Shown here one piece after another: positions 9,084 to 17,607 of a DNA stretch of 64,000 bases. The stretch is taken from positions 62,001 through 126,000 of the forward strand of contig JAFDVQ010000014.1 of NCBI GenBank assembly GCA_018268915.1. The letters are read 5' to 3'. Position numbers and translations under genes: made by a program. The notes beneath the pieces were generated by a model, which worked only from the letters and a program-made list of their open reading frames with translations, had not been told where the DNA came from and ran no database searches. The DNA comes from Acidobacteriota bacterium. Its GTDB lineage: Bacteria; Acidobacteriota; Terriglobia; Terriglobales; Acidobacteriaceae. Positions within the stretch are counted from its first letter, which is position 1. Each line of letters starts with the position of its first letter.

Positions 9084-9296
9084 ATGGCTACTCTTAAAGT
9101 CGAAGCGCTAGTACGGGAGTTCCAGTACAACGGAATCCGCATTCCCGATCCCAGCCCTGAACTTTCCGTAGACCAGATCCGCGATCTGCTCACACCCCAA
9201 TTCCCTGAAATTGCCACAGCATCGGTCTCTGGCCCCGAGGCTACCGGAACGGCCCTCCGCTACACGTTCAGCCGCGCGATCGGCACGAAGGGATGA
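9084..9296 (+). CDS. PRTRC system protein C
   Basis: A 70-residue protein matching PRTRC protein C (ParB-related, ThiF-related cassette): REFQYNGIRIPDPSPELS and the closing ALRYTFSRAIGTKG. GGAGG is placed well before the ATG. It is the first gene of the cassette, which continues with F, B, ThiF and E. The PRTRC cassette is known from plasmids and genomic islands; its biochemical function is not established. Confidence 0.8.
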   Translation: MATLKVEALVREFQYNGIRIPDPSPELSVDQIRDLLTPQFPEIATASVSGPEATGTALRYTFSRAIGTKG

Positions 9297-9297
9297 C

Positions 9298-9516
9298 ATG
9301 CAGAGAGAAGTCATCACCTCGGCGGATCTCCTGGCATTGTTTGCCGCCAAGGCCGATGCGCCGCCTCCCAAAGAGAACCAACTACTTGTGAGGCATTTCC
9401 AATGCAGAGAATCGCTCAAAGCATCCCAATGCCTCACAGAAGCAATGGACCGCTACGTCGCCGAGGCCGATCAGGTGCTGCCGACAGCCGCGGAACTGTT
9501 GTTCCCGCCGGCATAG
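9298..9516 (+). CDS. Small PRTRC-linked protein (72 aa)
   Basis: A 72-residue frame that begins one base after the stop of PRTRC C, so it is probably translationally coupled. It is helical and ends LPTAAELLFPPA. The last 115 bases overlap the start of the PRTRC F frame in a different phase. No domain recognised; its position and spacing support it as a real small gene. Confidence 0.5.
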   Translation: MQREVITSADLLALFAAKADAPPPKENQLLVRHFQCRESLKASQCLTEAMDRYVAEADQVLPTAAELLFPPA

Positions 9517-10544
9517 AGATCCTGGCACCAGCTTTCTCCCTAGCGTTGCCAATTCTTGATGGGGCTCCGGCAGTCTACAGCCACGAATTCCGTGCGGAGT
9601 TGTTGTACGAATTATGTGCAGCGCTGGTTCGTGAGGAATTGGCCGGACCGGAGCTCTGGCGGAATTGTGAAGGGAACGCGGTGCTCTTTGCACAGCGCTC
9701 GATCATGCAGGGCATCGGTGAGACATGCTGGAATCTCCTCCAGCGCAATGTCGAGTACCACCTCAGCATCAGTGACGTTGCCGATCAGGATGGAGAAGAG
9801 AAGCTTCTGGGCGATGGCCGGCTCGCAATCACAATCGAGTGCGGCGGCAGTGGGTTTCTCAAGATCGGTCCGGCCATCGAAGCGCTTGAATTGGAGGCGC
9901 AAGGGTTGGGCGCCGCATTCTACTGGACCCTGACGTATGCGCTCTACCGCGTGATGCGGGTCTACAACCACGATGACGCATTCCAGTACGAAGAGCGAAT
10001 GAAGGAATATGCCGAGGATGACCCGGAAAATCAGGAACAATATGAATTTCCCGAGGTTGAGAAAGCGTTGCCCGAATGTGTCCGCCTGACCCTGAAGAGC
10101 GATTTCAGCGGTCGCAGCCGAGATGCCCAGAGGCTTCTTTCTGCCCATCGGAGAGGCACGTTTCGAATCTGGATTGAGAGGCTCCGGAACATCGAGCGAC
10201 TCTCGCGCCTTCATCTCCCTACCGATGCCTACTTTCGAGAAGAAGGCGGTTATGACACGATCCCTCTGCCCTCATTGCTGATTGCCTTCAAAGAGCACGA
10301 TGCGATCGTTGCCTGTTTCGACGAAGAGAGCCAGTACATGCTGGAAGGAAGCTCCGAGCCGACGCTGGGTGTCGTGTTCTCTCCACGAAAGGTTGATGAA
10401 GTGCGAAAGGCGATTCGTACTATCACGCGCTTCATCGCTTTCAACCAAGAGGTCTTCCAGTTGGCGGAGGACCTAGTCGAGTGGGAGAAGGGGAATGCAG
10501 ATTCATGTCTCCATCGGGGAGAACCATCGATTCGAGCTGCATGA
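9402..10544 (+). CDS. PRTRC system protein F
   Basis: A protein of up to 380 residues with the PRTRC F pattern: an N-terminal PAVYSHEFRAELLYELC region and the long middle GLGAAFYWTLTYALYRVMRVY segment. The start is uncertain: ATG at 9402 or 9429 both lie inside the preceding 72-residue gene, and homology-like sequence begins only around residue 40 (LAPAFSLALPILDG). The 3' end overlaps PRTRC B by 50 bases. Function unknown beyond cassette membership. Confidence 0.75.
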   Translation: MQRIAQSIPMPHRSNGPLRRRGRSGAADSRGTVVPAGIEILAPAFSLALPILDGAPAVYSHEFRAELLYELCAALVREELAGPELWRNCEGNAVLFAQRSIMQGIGETCWNLLQRNVEYHLSISDVADQDGEEKLLGDGRLAITIECGGSGFLKIGPAIEALELEAQGLGAAFYWTLTYALYRVMRVYNHDDAFQYEERMKEYAEDDPENQEQYEFPEVEKALPECVRLTLKSDFSGRSRDAQRLLSAHRRGTFRIWIERLRNIERLSRLHLPTDAYFREEGGYDTIPLPSLLIAFKEHDAIVACFDEESQYMLEGSSEPTLGVVFSPRKVDEVRKAIRTITRFIAFNQEVFQLAEDLVEWEKGNADSCLHRGEPSIRAA

Positions 10545-11199
10545 CGCGCTCCTGGTCTACGGGGATCGTCAGCGGAGTTTTGTCACGCGTCATCGGGTCA
10601 CACTCCACAAAGATGCCGCTCCCACACTCGGACCGGCCCAGCCGCTCACCATGGGGTTTCTCGGGTCCCTTGTCCGTTCTCTGTCCGGCGCTTTGAGGGC
10701 CGAGGTTTTGCCTGAGAATGTGCTTGCGAAGAGCGATCGAATGATTGCATGGTGGACTCCTCCGTGCCGCCGTCAGATGTTCTATGAGAATGCGGAGGGA
10801 AAGGCCGCGAAATTCAATGGCCGGCTGTTTCCGCAGCCGCCGCTCGTCTGGAGAGTCAGCAACCTGGGTTTGAGAATCCGTGCTCTGGCCGTGAGCCGGC
10901 GACCAACGGCTGAAACCGCGCTCGCGGTGGCGCCGTACTGGAACCTGTCTGACGATGGCCGCGTCTGCACCGGTTCGATGCGCTGTCCGGAGAATGCCTC
11001 GGTTTCTTCTATTCCTGCATGGGAGCGCGCGTTTTACGAAAGCGCCTTCACCCACGCCAACGTGGGACGGCTAACGCGGCACCCGGGAGGATTCGAGGGT
11101 CTGTGGGCAGGACTGGCCGACAGGCGGAAGCCGTTTCCGGTGAAGACCCTGATCCAATTGCCGCAGACCCTGGAACAGTTCGTGTGCGGAGAGGGGTAG
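10495..11199 (+). CDS. PRTRC system protein B
   Basis: A 234-residue PRTRC B protein; recognisable segments are DRMIAWWTPPCRRQMFY, VWRVSNLGLRIRAL and the end FVKTLIQLP-like stretch near residue 215. A GGAGAAGGGG site lies before the ATG at 10495, within the end of F. The ThiF-like gene starts four bases after its stop. In such cassettes B is thought to partner the ThiF-like enzyme, but this is context, not demonstrated chemistry. Confidence 0.8.
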   Translation: MQIHVSIGENHRFELHDALLVYGDRQRSFVTRHRVTLHKDAAPTLGPAQPLTMGFLGSLVRSLSGALRAEVLPENVLAKSDRMIAWWTPPCRRQMFYENAEGKAAKFNGRLFPQPPLVWRVSNLGLRIRALAVSRRPTAETALAVAPYWNLSDDGRVCTGSMRCPENASVSSIPAWERAFYESAFTHANVGRLTRHPGGFEGLWAGLADRRKPFPVKTLIQLPQTLEQFVCGEG

Positions 11200-11203
11200 C
11201 AGC

Positions 11204-12016
11204 ATGCGCATCGAGCACACAATACCAGGCGATCTGCTGCGACATCGCGCTCTGCGTGTCCTCGTTGTCGGAGCGGGCGGCACCGGGAGTGCGGTGGCCC
11301 TGGGGCTTCCGTATCTCGATCAGGCGATGCGGGTGTGGGGGCACCGTTACGGTCTTGAAGTCGCATTGATGGATGCAGACTCGGTGTCCGAGACCAACTG
11401 CGTTCGCCAGCCGTTTTCCGTATCTGACATCGGCCTCAATAAAGCTACCGTCCTCATCAACCGAATCAACCTGTTCTGGGGGATGAGCTGGGCGGCTATA
11501 GCCAGCGGGTTTCATGCGAAGTCCTTTGACCGAGACCGGGACCGCTGCCCTGATCTGGTCATCGGCTGCGTGGACACGCGCGCCGCACGAAGGGCGATTC
11601 AGGATTCCTTCTCGAATGGCCTGAGTAGAGCGCACTATTGGCTCGATCTCGGAAACAACGCGTCGAGCAGTCAGTACGTTCTTGGTCAGCCGCTCAATGC
11701 GCGCAATCGTAGAAAAGCAGAACGATTGCGCACGGTGAGCGAGCTCTATCCAGAGACTCTGGATGAGAGCGTTGGTGAAGATCCGCTTCCGAGTTGTTCA
11801 GCATTGGAAGCTCTCGATCGTCAGGAGCCATTCATCAATCAGACGCTGGCCGCGAGCGCACTGGCCATGCTGGCGCAACTGTTTCGCTACGGGAAGCTCA
11901 CGCATCATGGTGCCTTCTTCAATGCAAAGACAGGACAGATGAGCGCCCTTCCTGTCGATCCCGAGTTGTGGCGAAAGGTGAAGAAGGGCACCAGGAGCGC
12001 GCATCGCAGGAAATAG
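11204..12016 (+). CDS. PRTRC system ThiF-family adenylyltransferase
   Basis: A 270-residue ThiF/E1-like protein. The nucleotide-binding loop is VLVVGAGGTGSAVA (about residues 17-30), followed by LMDADSVSETNCVRQPF, the E1-like segment holding the catalytic Asp/Asn/Arg set. A DLVIGCVDTRAARRAI segment corresponds to the next strand-helix. ThiF-family enzymes adenylate the C-terminus of a ubiquitin-like or sulfur-carrier protein; no such carrier is evident nearby, so the substrate is unknown. Confidence 0.85.
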   Translation: MRIEHTIPGDLLRHRALRVLVVGAGGTGSAVALGLPYLDQAMRVWGHRYGLEVALMDADSVSETNCVRQPFSVSDIGLNKATVLINRINLFWGMSWAAIASGFHAKSFDRDRDRCPDLVIGCVDTRAARRAIQDSFSNGLSRAHYWLDLGNNASSSQYVLGQPLNARNRRKAERLRTVSELYPETLDESVGEDPLPSCSALEALDRQEPFINQTLAASALAMLAQLFRYGKLTHHGAFFNAKTGQMSALPVDPELWRKVKKGTRSAHRRK

Positions 12017-12084
12017 ACATCGATGCCGAGTCGATGAATGTAATCCAGGCGTGATATCTACTGGTAGACGATTGGGAGTTCTCC

Positions 12085-12408
12085 ATGAAAATCAGCCTTG
12101 ATCCGGAACTCGCCACCGAAGCGAAGGCGCTTGTCGCTCTCGCCTTCCGTAACGGACCGATTGAGACTCTGCATGCCGGAAAGCCTTGCCCCGCTTGCAG
12201 CGGCAGCGCCGAGATCTCGCACATTACGGACGAGCAGATGAAGCACCTCATGAAGTCGGCAGTCAACGCACTCTATCGTCTTCTCTGGTTGCGGGAACGC
12301 GATCCGCGCTCCTATCAAGAGCAACTGGCGCTCGGGCGCCGCTACACCTTGCACTGGGACGATCCGGAACTCAAGAAGCCCAGGAGGGCAGGATCGAACC
12401 TCGAGTGA
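12085..12408 (+). CDS. PRTRC-associated hypothetical protein (107 aa)
   Basis: A 107-residue protein with a single CPAC knuckle and a helical C-terminus (MKHLMKSAVNALYRLLWL). GGGAG lies before the ATG at 12085. It sits between ThiF and PRTRC E, 68 bases after ThiF and 23 bases before E, so it is almost certainly in the same operon. No function recognised. Confidence 0.6.
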   Translation: MKISLDPELATEAKALVALAFRNGPIETLHAGKPCPACSGSAEISHITDEQMKHLMKSAVNALYRLLWLRERDPRSYQEQLALGRRYTLHWDDPELKKPRRAGSNLE

Positions 12409-12431
12409 GCCAATTCTCAAGGAGCATCCCC

Positions 12432-12962
12432 ATGTTCAAAGAACTCGCTCCGCTTCTGCGGCAGCGTGCTGTTTTGTTGACCCTTACACATCTCGAAGAC
12501 GAGCAGATCCGTGTGAACGTGATCCCACAAAAGATCAAGGACAGTGAGAACGCGGCACTGACCACACCACTGAGCGTGACCGGAACTTCCGAGGAACTCG
12601 ACCGGGATCTGCCGTCGACCCTGGTCAATTTCGTCGGCGCGCATCTCGGTCTTAAAAACACACTCGACCGCGTGAAAGAGGAAATGGATGCGGCAGCCAA
12701 GGCAGCGCAGCTGGAAGCGCGGTCCAAGAGCAAGTCAGCGGTGACCAAGGCTGCGCCGAAAACTGAAGTGGCGAAGCGCGCCGAAATCTCGAAGCCTGCG
12801 CCTCCTTCACCTCCCGAACCCGCCAGAGGGGCCAGCCTCTTTGACGCGCCCGCGCCGACGACAACTTCGGCGGACGACACCGACGACGAAGAAGAGATTC
12901 TCGCGGAGACTGCCGAACAAGACCAATTTATCGAGGAGGATGAAGTGGAGGATGCGGCCTGA
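12432..12962 (+). CDS. PRTRC system protein E
   Basis: A 176-residue protein of the PRTRC E type: it opens MFKELAPLLRQRAVLLTLTH and has an N-terminal domain of about 100 residues, then an Ala/Pro/Lys-rich linker and a very acidic C-terminal tail. AAGGAG precedes the ATG at 12432. An alternative upstream frame start inside the previous gene is not needed. The acidic tail suggests a mimic or partner of a basic surface; function unknown. Confidence 0.75.
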   Translation: MFKELAPLLRQRAVLLTLTHLEDEQIRVNVIPQKIKDSENAALTTPLSVTGTSEELDRDLPSTLVNFVGAHLGLKNTLDRVKEEMDAAAKAAQLEARSKSKSAVTKAAPKTEVAKRAEISKPAPPSPPEPARGASLFDAPAPTTTSADDTDDEEEILAETAEQDQFIEEDEVEDAA

Positions 12963-13067
12963 GTACCGGCCGTAAAGACGATCCTCGATCCTACCGTAAG
13001 CTGCTCTACCTACATCAGATAGCGTGAATCCGGATTGCCTGAACCTAGAAACGGAATGACTCATCCA

Positions 13068-13107
13068 ATAATTATTCAGGAGCGTCGGAATGATTATTGA
13101 TTATAAT
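13068..13107 (+). promoter_or_regulatory. Promoter and operator-like inverted repeat of the DUF433/DUF5615 pair
   Basis: A perfect -10 TATAAT occupies 13102-13107, 19 bases before the antitoxin start codon. Immediately upstream is an imperfect inverted repeat, ATAATTATTC (13068-13077) against GAATGATTAT (13088-13097), 9 of 10 pairs matching across a 10-base centre. The region is strikingly AT-rich for this window. No good -35 is visible. It fits a toxin-antitoxin autoregulatory site. Confidence 0.5.
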
Positions 13108-13126
13108 GGGGAGGAGGGGAGCAGCT

Positions 13127-13750
13127 ATGGAGGCCGTCATCGAACGTCTGACAACTACGGAAGCGGCGATTGCGGCCGGCGTGTCAGTCCCGCAGATCAA
13201 TCGAATCATCGATGAGAAGATTCTGCCGGAGGACCTCTACAGCACGTCCCCTACGCGGAGCTTCCGCACCGACGCCGCGCTCCTGATCGCCTTCTACTTT
13301 GAGACGGCGGAATGGCTGACCACGAATGCGCGCCTTGAAACCATCCGTAACGCCAGGGCGCATTGCTCGACCTGGGAAGAGTGGAAGGACTGCACGGTAG
13401 GGGAGCATTATCTGACGATCCGCTTCTCCGACCTGTGGAAGGCCGTCGATGAACGCCTGCACAGGCTCTCGGACGCGCGGAGGATGGTCGTCGAAGACCC
13501 GGAAATCCTGAGTGGAACTCCTGTCATCCGGGGTACACGTATCCCCGTGCATGATGTCGCCGCACAGGTCGAAGCGGGAGTCCCCATCAAGGAAATCCTC
13601 GAGACGTATCCCCGGCTCAGCGCGGAGCAGGTGGAACTGGCTTCAGTCTATTCGAAAGCGGTTCCGCAGCGCGGCAGGCCGCGGAGGCTGTCCATTCCTG
13701 GTACAAAACCCATCTCGATCACCAAGAAGCGTCTTCGCGGCTCTTTATAG
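13127..13750 (+). CDS. DUF433 antitoxin with N-terminal MerR-like region
   Basis: A 207-residue protein. The C-terminal DUF433 domain is clear: ILSGTPVIRGTRIPVHDVA followed by a winged-helix-type segment (IKEILETYPRLSAEQVELA). The N-terminal 90 residues resemble a MerR-like DNA-binding unit (TTTEAAIAAGVSVPQINRII). The ATG at 13127 is chosen because a long purine-rich GGAGGAGGGGAG site precedes it; a start ten codons upstream lies on the -10. DUF433 proteins are VapB-like antitoxins for DUF5615 PIN-like toxins, and exactly that gene follows 12 bases later. Confidence 0.8.
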   Translation: MEAVIERLTTTEAAIAAGVSVPQINRIIDEKILPEDLYSTSPTRSFRTDAALLIAFYFETAEWLTTNARLETIRNARAHCSTWEEWKDCTVGEHYLTIRFSDLWKAVDERLHRLSDARRMVVEDPEILSGTPVIRGTRIPVHDVAAQVEAGVPIKEILETYPRLSAEQVELASVYSKAVPQRGRPRRLSIPGTKPISITKKRLRGSL

Positions 13751-13762
13751 GGGGCGTGAAGA

Positions 13763-14218
13763 ATGCTCAAATTTCTGATTGACGAATGTCTGAGTCCGGA
13801 GCTTGCCCATCTGGCGCGAGAGCGGGGTTATCAGGAGAGTTTCCACGTCAGCTGGCTTGGCAAGGCAGGCTGGAAGGATTGGGAACTGAAGAATCTGATT
13901 TTCGAGCAGGATTGGACCTTTGTGACCAGGAACAGCGTGGACTTCCGTGGGCCAGCCGAAAAGCCAGGCTCCAAGGGGCAGTACGCCGATGTCCCGATCC
14001 ACGCTGGACTCGTCTGCATCAATGGTCCGGCACGGGTGAGTGGGAAGATCCAGGTAGAGCTTTTCGCTGCTGTTCTTGACATGATTCAGGGAGCGACTCC
14101 ACCGCAAGCGGATCTGGTCAACGAAGTGATCGAGGTGGACCTCGCCGAGGAAGGCGGGGAGTTCGAGATCGTTCGCTACCCGATGCCGGTCGCTGACGAA
14201 TCGAAAGAGTTGCCCTGA
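13763..14218 (+). CDS. DUF5615 PIN-like toxin
   Basis: A 151-residue DUF5615 (Mut7-C/PIN-like) protein: LIDECLSPELAHLARERGY carries the first acidic residues, TRNSVDFRGP matches the family's (T/S)xDxDF region in altered form, and an acidic C-terminal tail is present. It is encoded 12 bases after the DUF433 gene, forming a standard type II toxin-antitoxin pair. The expected activity is RNA cleavage; the NSVDF variant of the usual DxDF motif may lower or change activity. Confidence 0.75.
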   Translation: MLKFLIDECLSPELAHLARERGYQESFHVSWLGKAGWKDWELKNLIFEQDWTFVTRNSVDFRGPAEKPGSKGQYADVPIHAGLVCINGPARVSGKIQVELFAAVLDMIQGATPPQADLVNEVIEVDLAEEGGEFEIVRYPMPVADESKELP

Positions 14219-14371
14219 TCCCCAACCGGACCAAATGATGCGATCACTTAGCGCCTTGTCGTTCTAGACCCTTCTCCTCTCTCATCCTTGGCAATTTCCG
14301 TGTAGTCAGCCCTCTGCCGCACGGGAGCTGAGCGATCACGCAACCAGCAAGAATCCCTCTAAGGAAATCCC

Positions 14372-15382
14372 ATGAAACCCTCGAAGCTCTATGAAGCGCT
14401 CCGTGCGCTCATTGGCGAACGTGTGCCTCTCCACATCTGGGGCCCATGTGGCACCGGAAAGTCGCAGATCGTCGGCCAGGTAGCCAACGATCTTGAATAC
14501 GAGTTCCTTGACGTGCGGGCCGTTCAACTCGATCCGGTCGATCTGCGCGGCCTGCCCCGCATCTCCTCTGATCAGACCGAGTGGGTTCCACCCAAGTTTC
14601 TACCGGCCTCAGGCAAAGGCATCCTGTTTCTTGATGAGCTGACTTCAGCGCCACAGATGACCCAGGCAGGCTGCTATCAGCTCGTCCTCGACCGCCGTCT
14701 CGGCGAATACAGATTGCCCGACGAGTGGGTCGTGATTGCTGCCGGCAATCCGGCATCGGAGCGTGGCGTTCATTTCGCAATGCCGCGGCCGTTGCGAAAC
14801 CGGTTCGTGCACCTCAATCTTGAGCCGGATCTCGACGACTGGTGTAAGTGGGCCGTCAAGGCTCATGTTCGCCCGGAGATCATCGCATTTCTCCGCTTCA
14901 AACCTGAACTGCTGCATGCGGCCGATGTCACTTCGGATGCCAATGCCTGGCCCACTCCCCGTTCCTGGGAGATGGCTTCGCGCGTTTTGGCGGGCGTCGC
15001 CCCGCGCACGAACGCTAGGATTCTATCCGGAACGAGCGAGTTTGAAGCGCAATTGCTCGACGGAACCGTGGGACAGGCCGCGGCGTCCGAACTGGTCGCC
15101 TTCCTGCGGCTGTTTCGCGAACTGCCATCGATTGATGAAATCCTTCTCAATCCAAGCGGCGCCAGAGTTCCCGCAGAGCCCTCCGCACAGATCGCCATCG
15201 CTACCACCCTGGGGCGCGTCTTGACCGACACGTCAGTAGGGCGCGGAATCACTTATCTCGAACGGATGCCGACGGAGATGCGTGTGATGGCGATGCGCGA
15301 TGCGGCGGCACGCGAGACCGCCATCACGCACACCCCAGAGTTCGTGCGCTTCGGAGTGGAATACCGGGAGGTCATCCAATGA
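14372..15382 (+). CDS. MoxR-type AAA+ ATPase
   Basis: A 336-residue MoxR-family AAA+ ATPase. Walker A is GPCGTGKSQ (about residues 25-33), Walker B is GILFLDELTSAP (about 87-98), sensor 1 is VIAAGNPAS and an arginine finger region is RPLRNRFVHL. It overlaps the next gene by four bases (ATGA). MoxR ATPases act as chaperones that remodel vWA partner proteins; the vWA gene is two genes downstream. A GGAA site lies before the ATG. Confidence 0.85.
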   Translation: MKPSKLYEALRALIGERVPLHIWGPCGTGKSQIVGQVANDLEYEFLDVRAVQLDPVDLRGLPRISSDQTEWVPPKFLPASGKGILFLDELTSAPQMTQAGCYQLVLDRRLGEYRLPDEWVVIAAGNPASERGVHFAMPRPLRNRFVHLNLEPDLDDWCKWAVKAHVRPEIIAFLRFKPELLHAADVTSDANAWPTPRSWEMASRVLAGVAPRTNARILSGTSEFEAQLLDGTVGQAAASELVAFLRLFRELPSIDEILLNPSGARVPAEPSAQIAIATTLGRVLTDTSVGRGITYLERMPTEMRVMAMRDAAARETAITHTPEFVRFGVEYREVIQ

Positions 15383-16314
15383 TTACCGAAAAAGCGATGC
15401 TTGCCGCGGTTCATATCAGCGTCTGGACGGCGGTGAAACATGATCGCAAGGTAAGCCGCGAAGTAGCCGATCAGCACGGAGCCCATCAGGGCGCGGGCCG
15501 TTACAACAAACAACTGCTGCACGGAGCGCAAAAGCTGGAAGAGCTACGGACTCTCGCCGGCCAGATTCGGCAGCACTTCTATAAAGTCACGCTTCCGTGG
15601 TCTGATGAAGGCTTTCGCCTGCTGCCGGCAAACCTCTACTTCGATCTGATGGCGCGGATGCGCGAGTTCGAAGCGAGCTTCGATGCCGGAGTGGATGCGT
15701 TCCTGCGCGTCTATCCGCAATATGTCGAGCAGGTCCGCCCGGAATTGAACGGCCTCTTTCGCGAAGAAGACTATCCCTCTCCGGAAAAGCTCAAGGCCAA
15801 GTTCGGCGTGAAGCTCGAGGTCCTGCCGATTCCTACAGGAGCGGACTTCCGTGTGCAGATGTCGGCCGAAGAGCAGGCGCGGATTTCGCGAGAGATCGAT
15901 TCGAGTGTCCGTGAGTCGCTCATGCGGGGAACGGAAGACCTCTGGAAGCGGATGCGCGAGGTTGTCGCTCATATGGTCGGCCGGCTCAATGAGCCCGAGT
16001 CGCGTTTCCACAGTTCGCTGGTCACCAATGTCCTCGATCTGGTCGAAATTCTTCCGCGGCTCAACGTCGGCGGGGACGCGGACCTCAATCGTCTTGCGGA
16101 GCAAATCAGGCAACGGCTGTGCAACCACTCCGCTCAGGAACTCAAGAAGCATGATCTCTTGCGCGTGACCACGGCTGCTGATGCCGCCAACATCGTCGCG
16201 GAGATGGACGGAGTGCTCCGCGATCGGGAATCGGCGAAAACGGCTGAGCCCGAGAGTGCAGACGAGATCTTCGCTCACATGTCGGCTTATATGGAGGCAC
16301 CGAGCGCGGCATGA
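15379..16314 (+). CDS. DUF3150-like helical protein
   Basis: A 311-residue mostly helical protein starting MITEKAMLAAVHISVWTAVK and containing the segment AGRYNKQLL-KLEELRTLAGQIR, which resembles DUF3150 proteins found beside MoxR and vWA genes on phages and plasmids. ATGA overlaps at both ends couple it to the MoxR and vWA genes, so the three products are probably made in fixed ratio. No enzyme motif is visible; an adaptor or scaffold role is inferred. Assignment to DUF3150 is moderate. Confidence 0.65.
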   Translation: MITEKAMLAAVHISVWTAVKHDRKVSREVADQHGAHQGAGRYNKQLLHGAQKLEELRTLAGQIRQHFYKVTLPWSDEGFRLLPANLYFDLMARMREFEASFDAGVDAFLRVYPQYVEQVRPELNGLFREEDYPSPEKLKAKFGVKLEVLPIPTGADFRVQMSAEEQARISREIDSSVRESLMRGTEDLWKRMREVVAHMVGRLNEPESRFHSSLVTNVLDLVEILPRLNVGGDADLNRLAEQIRQRLCNHSAQELKKHDLLRVTTAADAANIVAEMDGVLRDRESAKTAEPESADEIFAHMSAYMEAPSAA

Positions 16315-17516
16315 AAATCGAGACAAGAAATTCACTGCGCATCCAGAAGGCGCGAACCGCTCTCCTTCTCGATCATCCTTTCTTTGGCTCTCTTCTGTAT
16401 CGGTTGAAGGATCGGGAGAGTTGCGTAACCAAAACGATGGCCACCGATGGCGTTTCACTGCTCTGGAATCCGGAATTCGTCGAAACGCTCACTGCGGCCA
16501 CACTGGCCGGAACGCTGGCGCATGAAGTCATGCATCCGGCCTTGCACCATCACCTGCGGCGCTCTGGGCGCGACCCGAAGCGATGGAACATTGCATGCGA
16601 CTACGCCATCAATCCGTTGTTGGTGGACGCAGGACTGAAGCTCCCGGAAGGAATTCTCCTCGAGGACCGATTCCGGGGCATGAGCGCGGAGCAGATCTAT
16701 AACCTGCTCGAATCGGAAGAGGATTCAGGCCCGAATGGCGACAATGATCACCAGTCTGCGGCCTCGGGCGACTCGAATGGAAGCCCGACTGAAAACGAAT
16801 TAGACGATTCTCTGGCTCCCGAGACGGATGGAGGGATCGGCCAAGTTCTCGATGCGCCTCCGGAGAGCGATGATTCTCCGGCCGTCGAAGAGCAGGCAAG
16901 AGAATGGGAGATCGCCGTCAAACAGGCAATGACGGTTGCCCAACAGGCAGGCAAGATGCCGGCGGGACTTGATCGGACGATGGAGGGGGCTGCGGAAGCT
17001 ACTGTCAATTGGCGCGAGCTTCTGCGCCGCCTGTGGTCGGAAACGACCGCGGCCGATTACAGCTGGATGCGCCCGAACCGGCGCCACCTCTGGAGAGGAC
17101 TCTATCTTCCCGGAGTAGTAAAGGAAGGCGTGGGAGAAATCGTGATCGCGGTCGATTGCTCCGGTTCGATCAGCGGGCGGCAGTTACGGCTCTTCGAGGC
17201 AGAAGCACGATCCATTCTGGAAGGGCAGAGGCCGGAACGCGTCTATGTGCTCTACTTTGACGCTGTGGTTCAGAAGGTAGAGGCCTATGAAGCCGGCCAG
17301 CCCATTTCGCTCAATCCAATCGGCGGGGGTGGTACGGAATTCGCGCCATGCTTCGATTGGGTCAAGGAGCGAGGGATCATGCCCCAGACGATGGTCTTCC
17401 TGACTGATCTGTACGGATCGTTTCCGTCCTCCGCTCCCACCTATCCTGTTTTGTGGGCTTCGACCGGACGCCGCCAGGCTCCCTTTGGCGAAGTCATTCC
17501 CATGCAGAGCGCGTAA
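16311..17516 (+). CDS. vWA-like protein with N-terminal HEVMH metallopeptidase-like domain (DUF2201)
   Basis: A 401-residue protein with two parts. Residues 1-130 have a zinc-peptidase-like site, LAHEVMHPALHHHL (HExxH near residue 70), followed by WNIACDYAINPLL. After an acidic linker (about 140-200), the C-terminal vWA domain has a canonical MIDAS, IAVDCSGSIS (DxSxS, about residues 281-290), plus GGGTEF and LTDLYG. This domain pair is typical of DUF2201 proteins. It is coupled to the MoxR and DUF3150-like genes by ATGA overlaps. The MoxR enzyme likely acts on the vWA domain. Confidence 0.8.
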   Translation: MKIETRNSLRIQKARTALLLDHPFFGSLLYRLKDRESCVTKTMATDGVSLLWNPEFVETLTAATLAGTLAHEVMHPALHHHLRRSGRDPKRWNIACDYAINPLLVDAGLKLPEGILLEDRFRGMSAEQIYNLLESEEDSGPNGDNDHQSAASGDSNGSPTENELDDSLAPETDGGIGQVLDAPPESDDSPAVEEQAREWEIAVKQAMTVAQQAGKMPAGLDRTMEGAAEATVNWRELLRRLWSETTAADYSWMRPNRRHLWRGLYLPGVVKEGVGEIVIAVDCSGSISGRQLRLFEAEARSILEGQRPERVYVLYFDAVVQKVEAYEAGQPISLNPIGGGGTEFAPCFDWVKERGIMPQTMVFLTDLYGSFPSSAPTYPVLWASTGRRQAPFGEVIPMQSA

Positions 17517-17607
17517 GTAGAACCACTACGCCTCCTGAAAATCCGCCATATCAATTCACCACTCGTGAGAATCCACTGCGCTAAAGCGCGGACAAGGAGC
17601 GTTTTGT

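Noticed and set aside
9612..10214. - strand frame of 200 codons inside PRTRC F
   Set aside because: Mirror frame of PRTRC F; no motif, no start signal.
15544..16458. Long - strand frame of 304 codons
   Set aside because: Antisense to the DUF3150-like and vWA genes, which have clear domains and overlapping start/stop signals.
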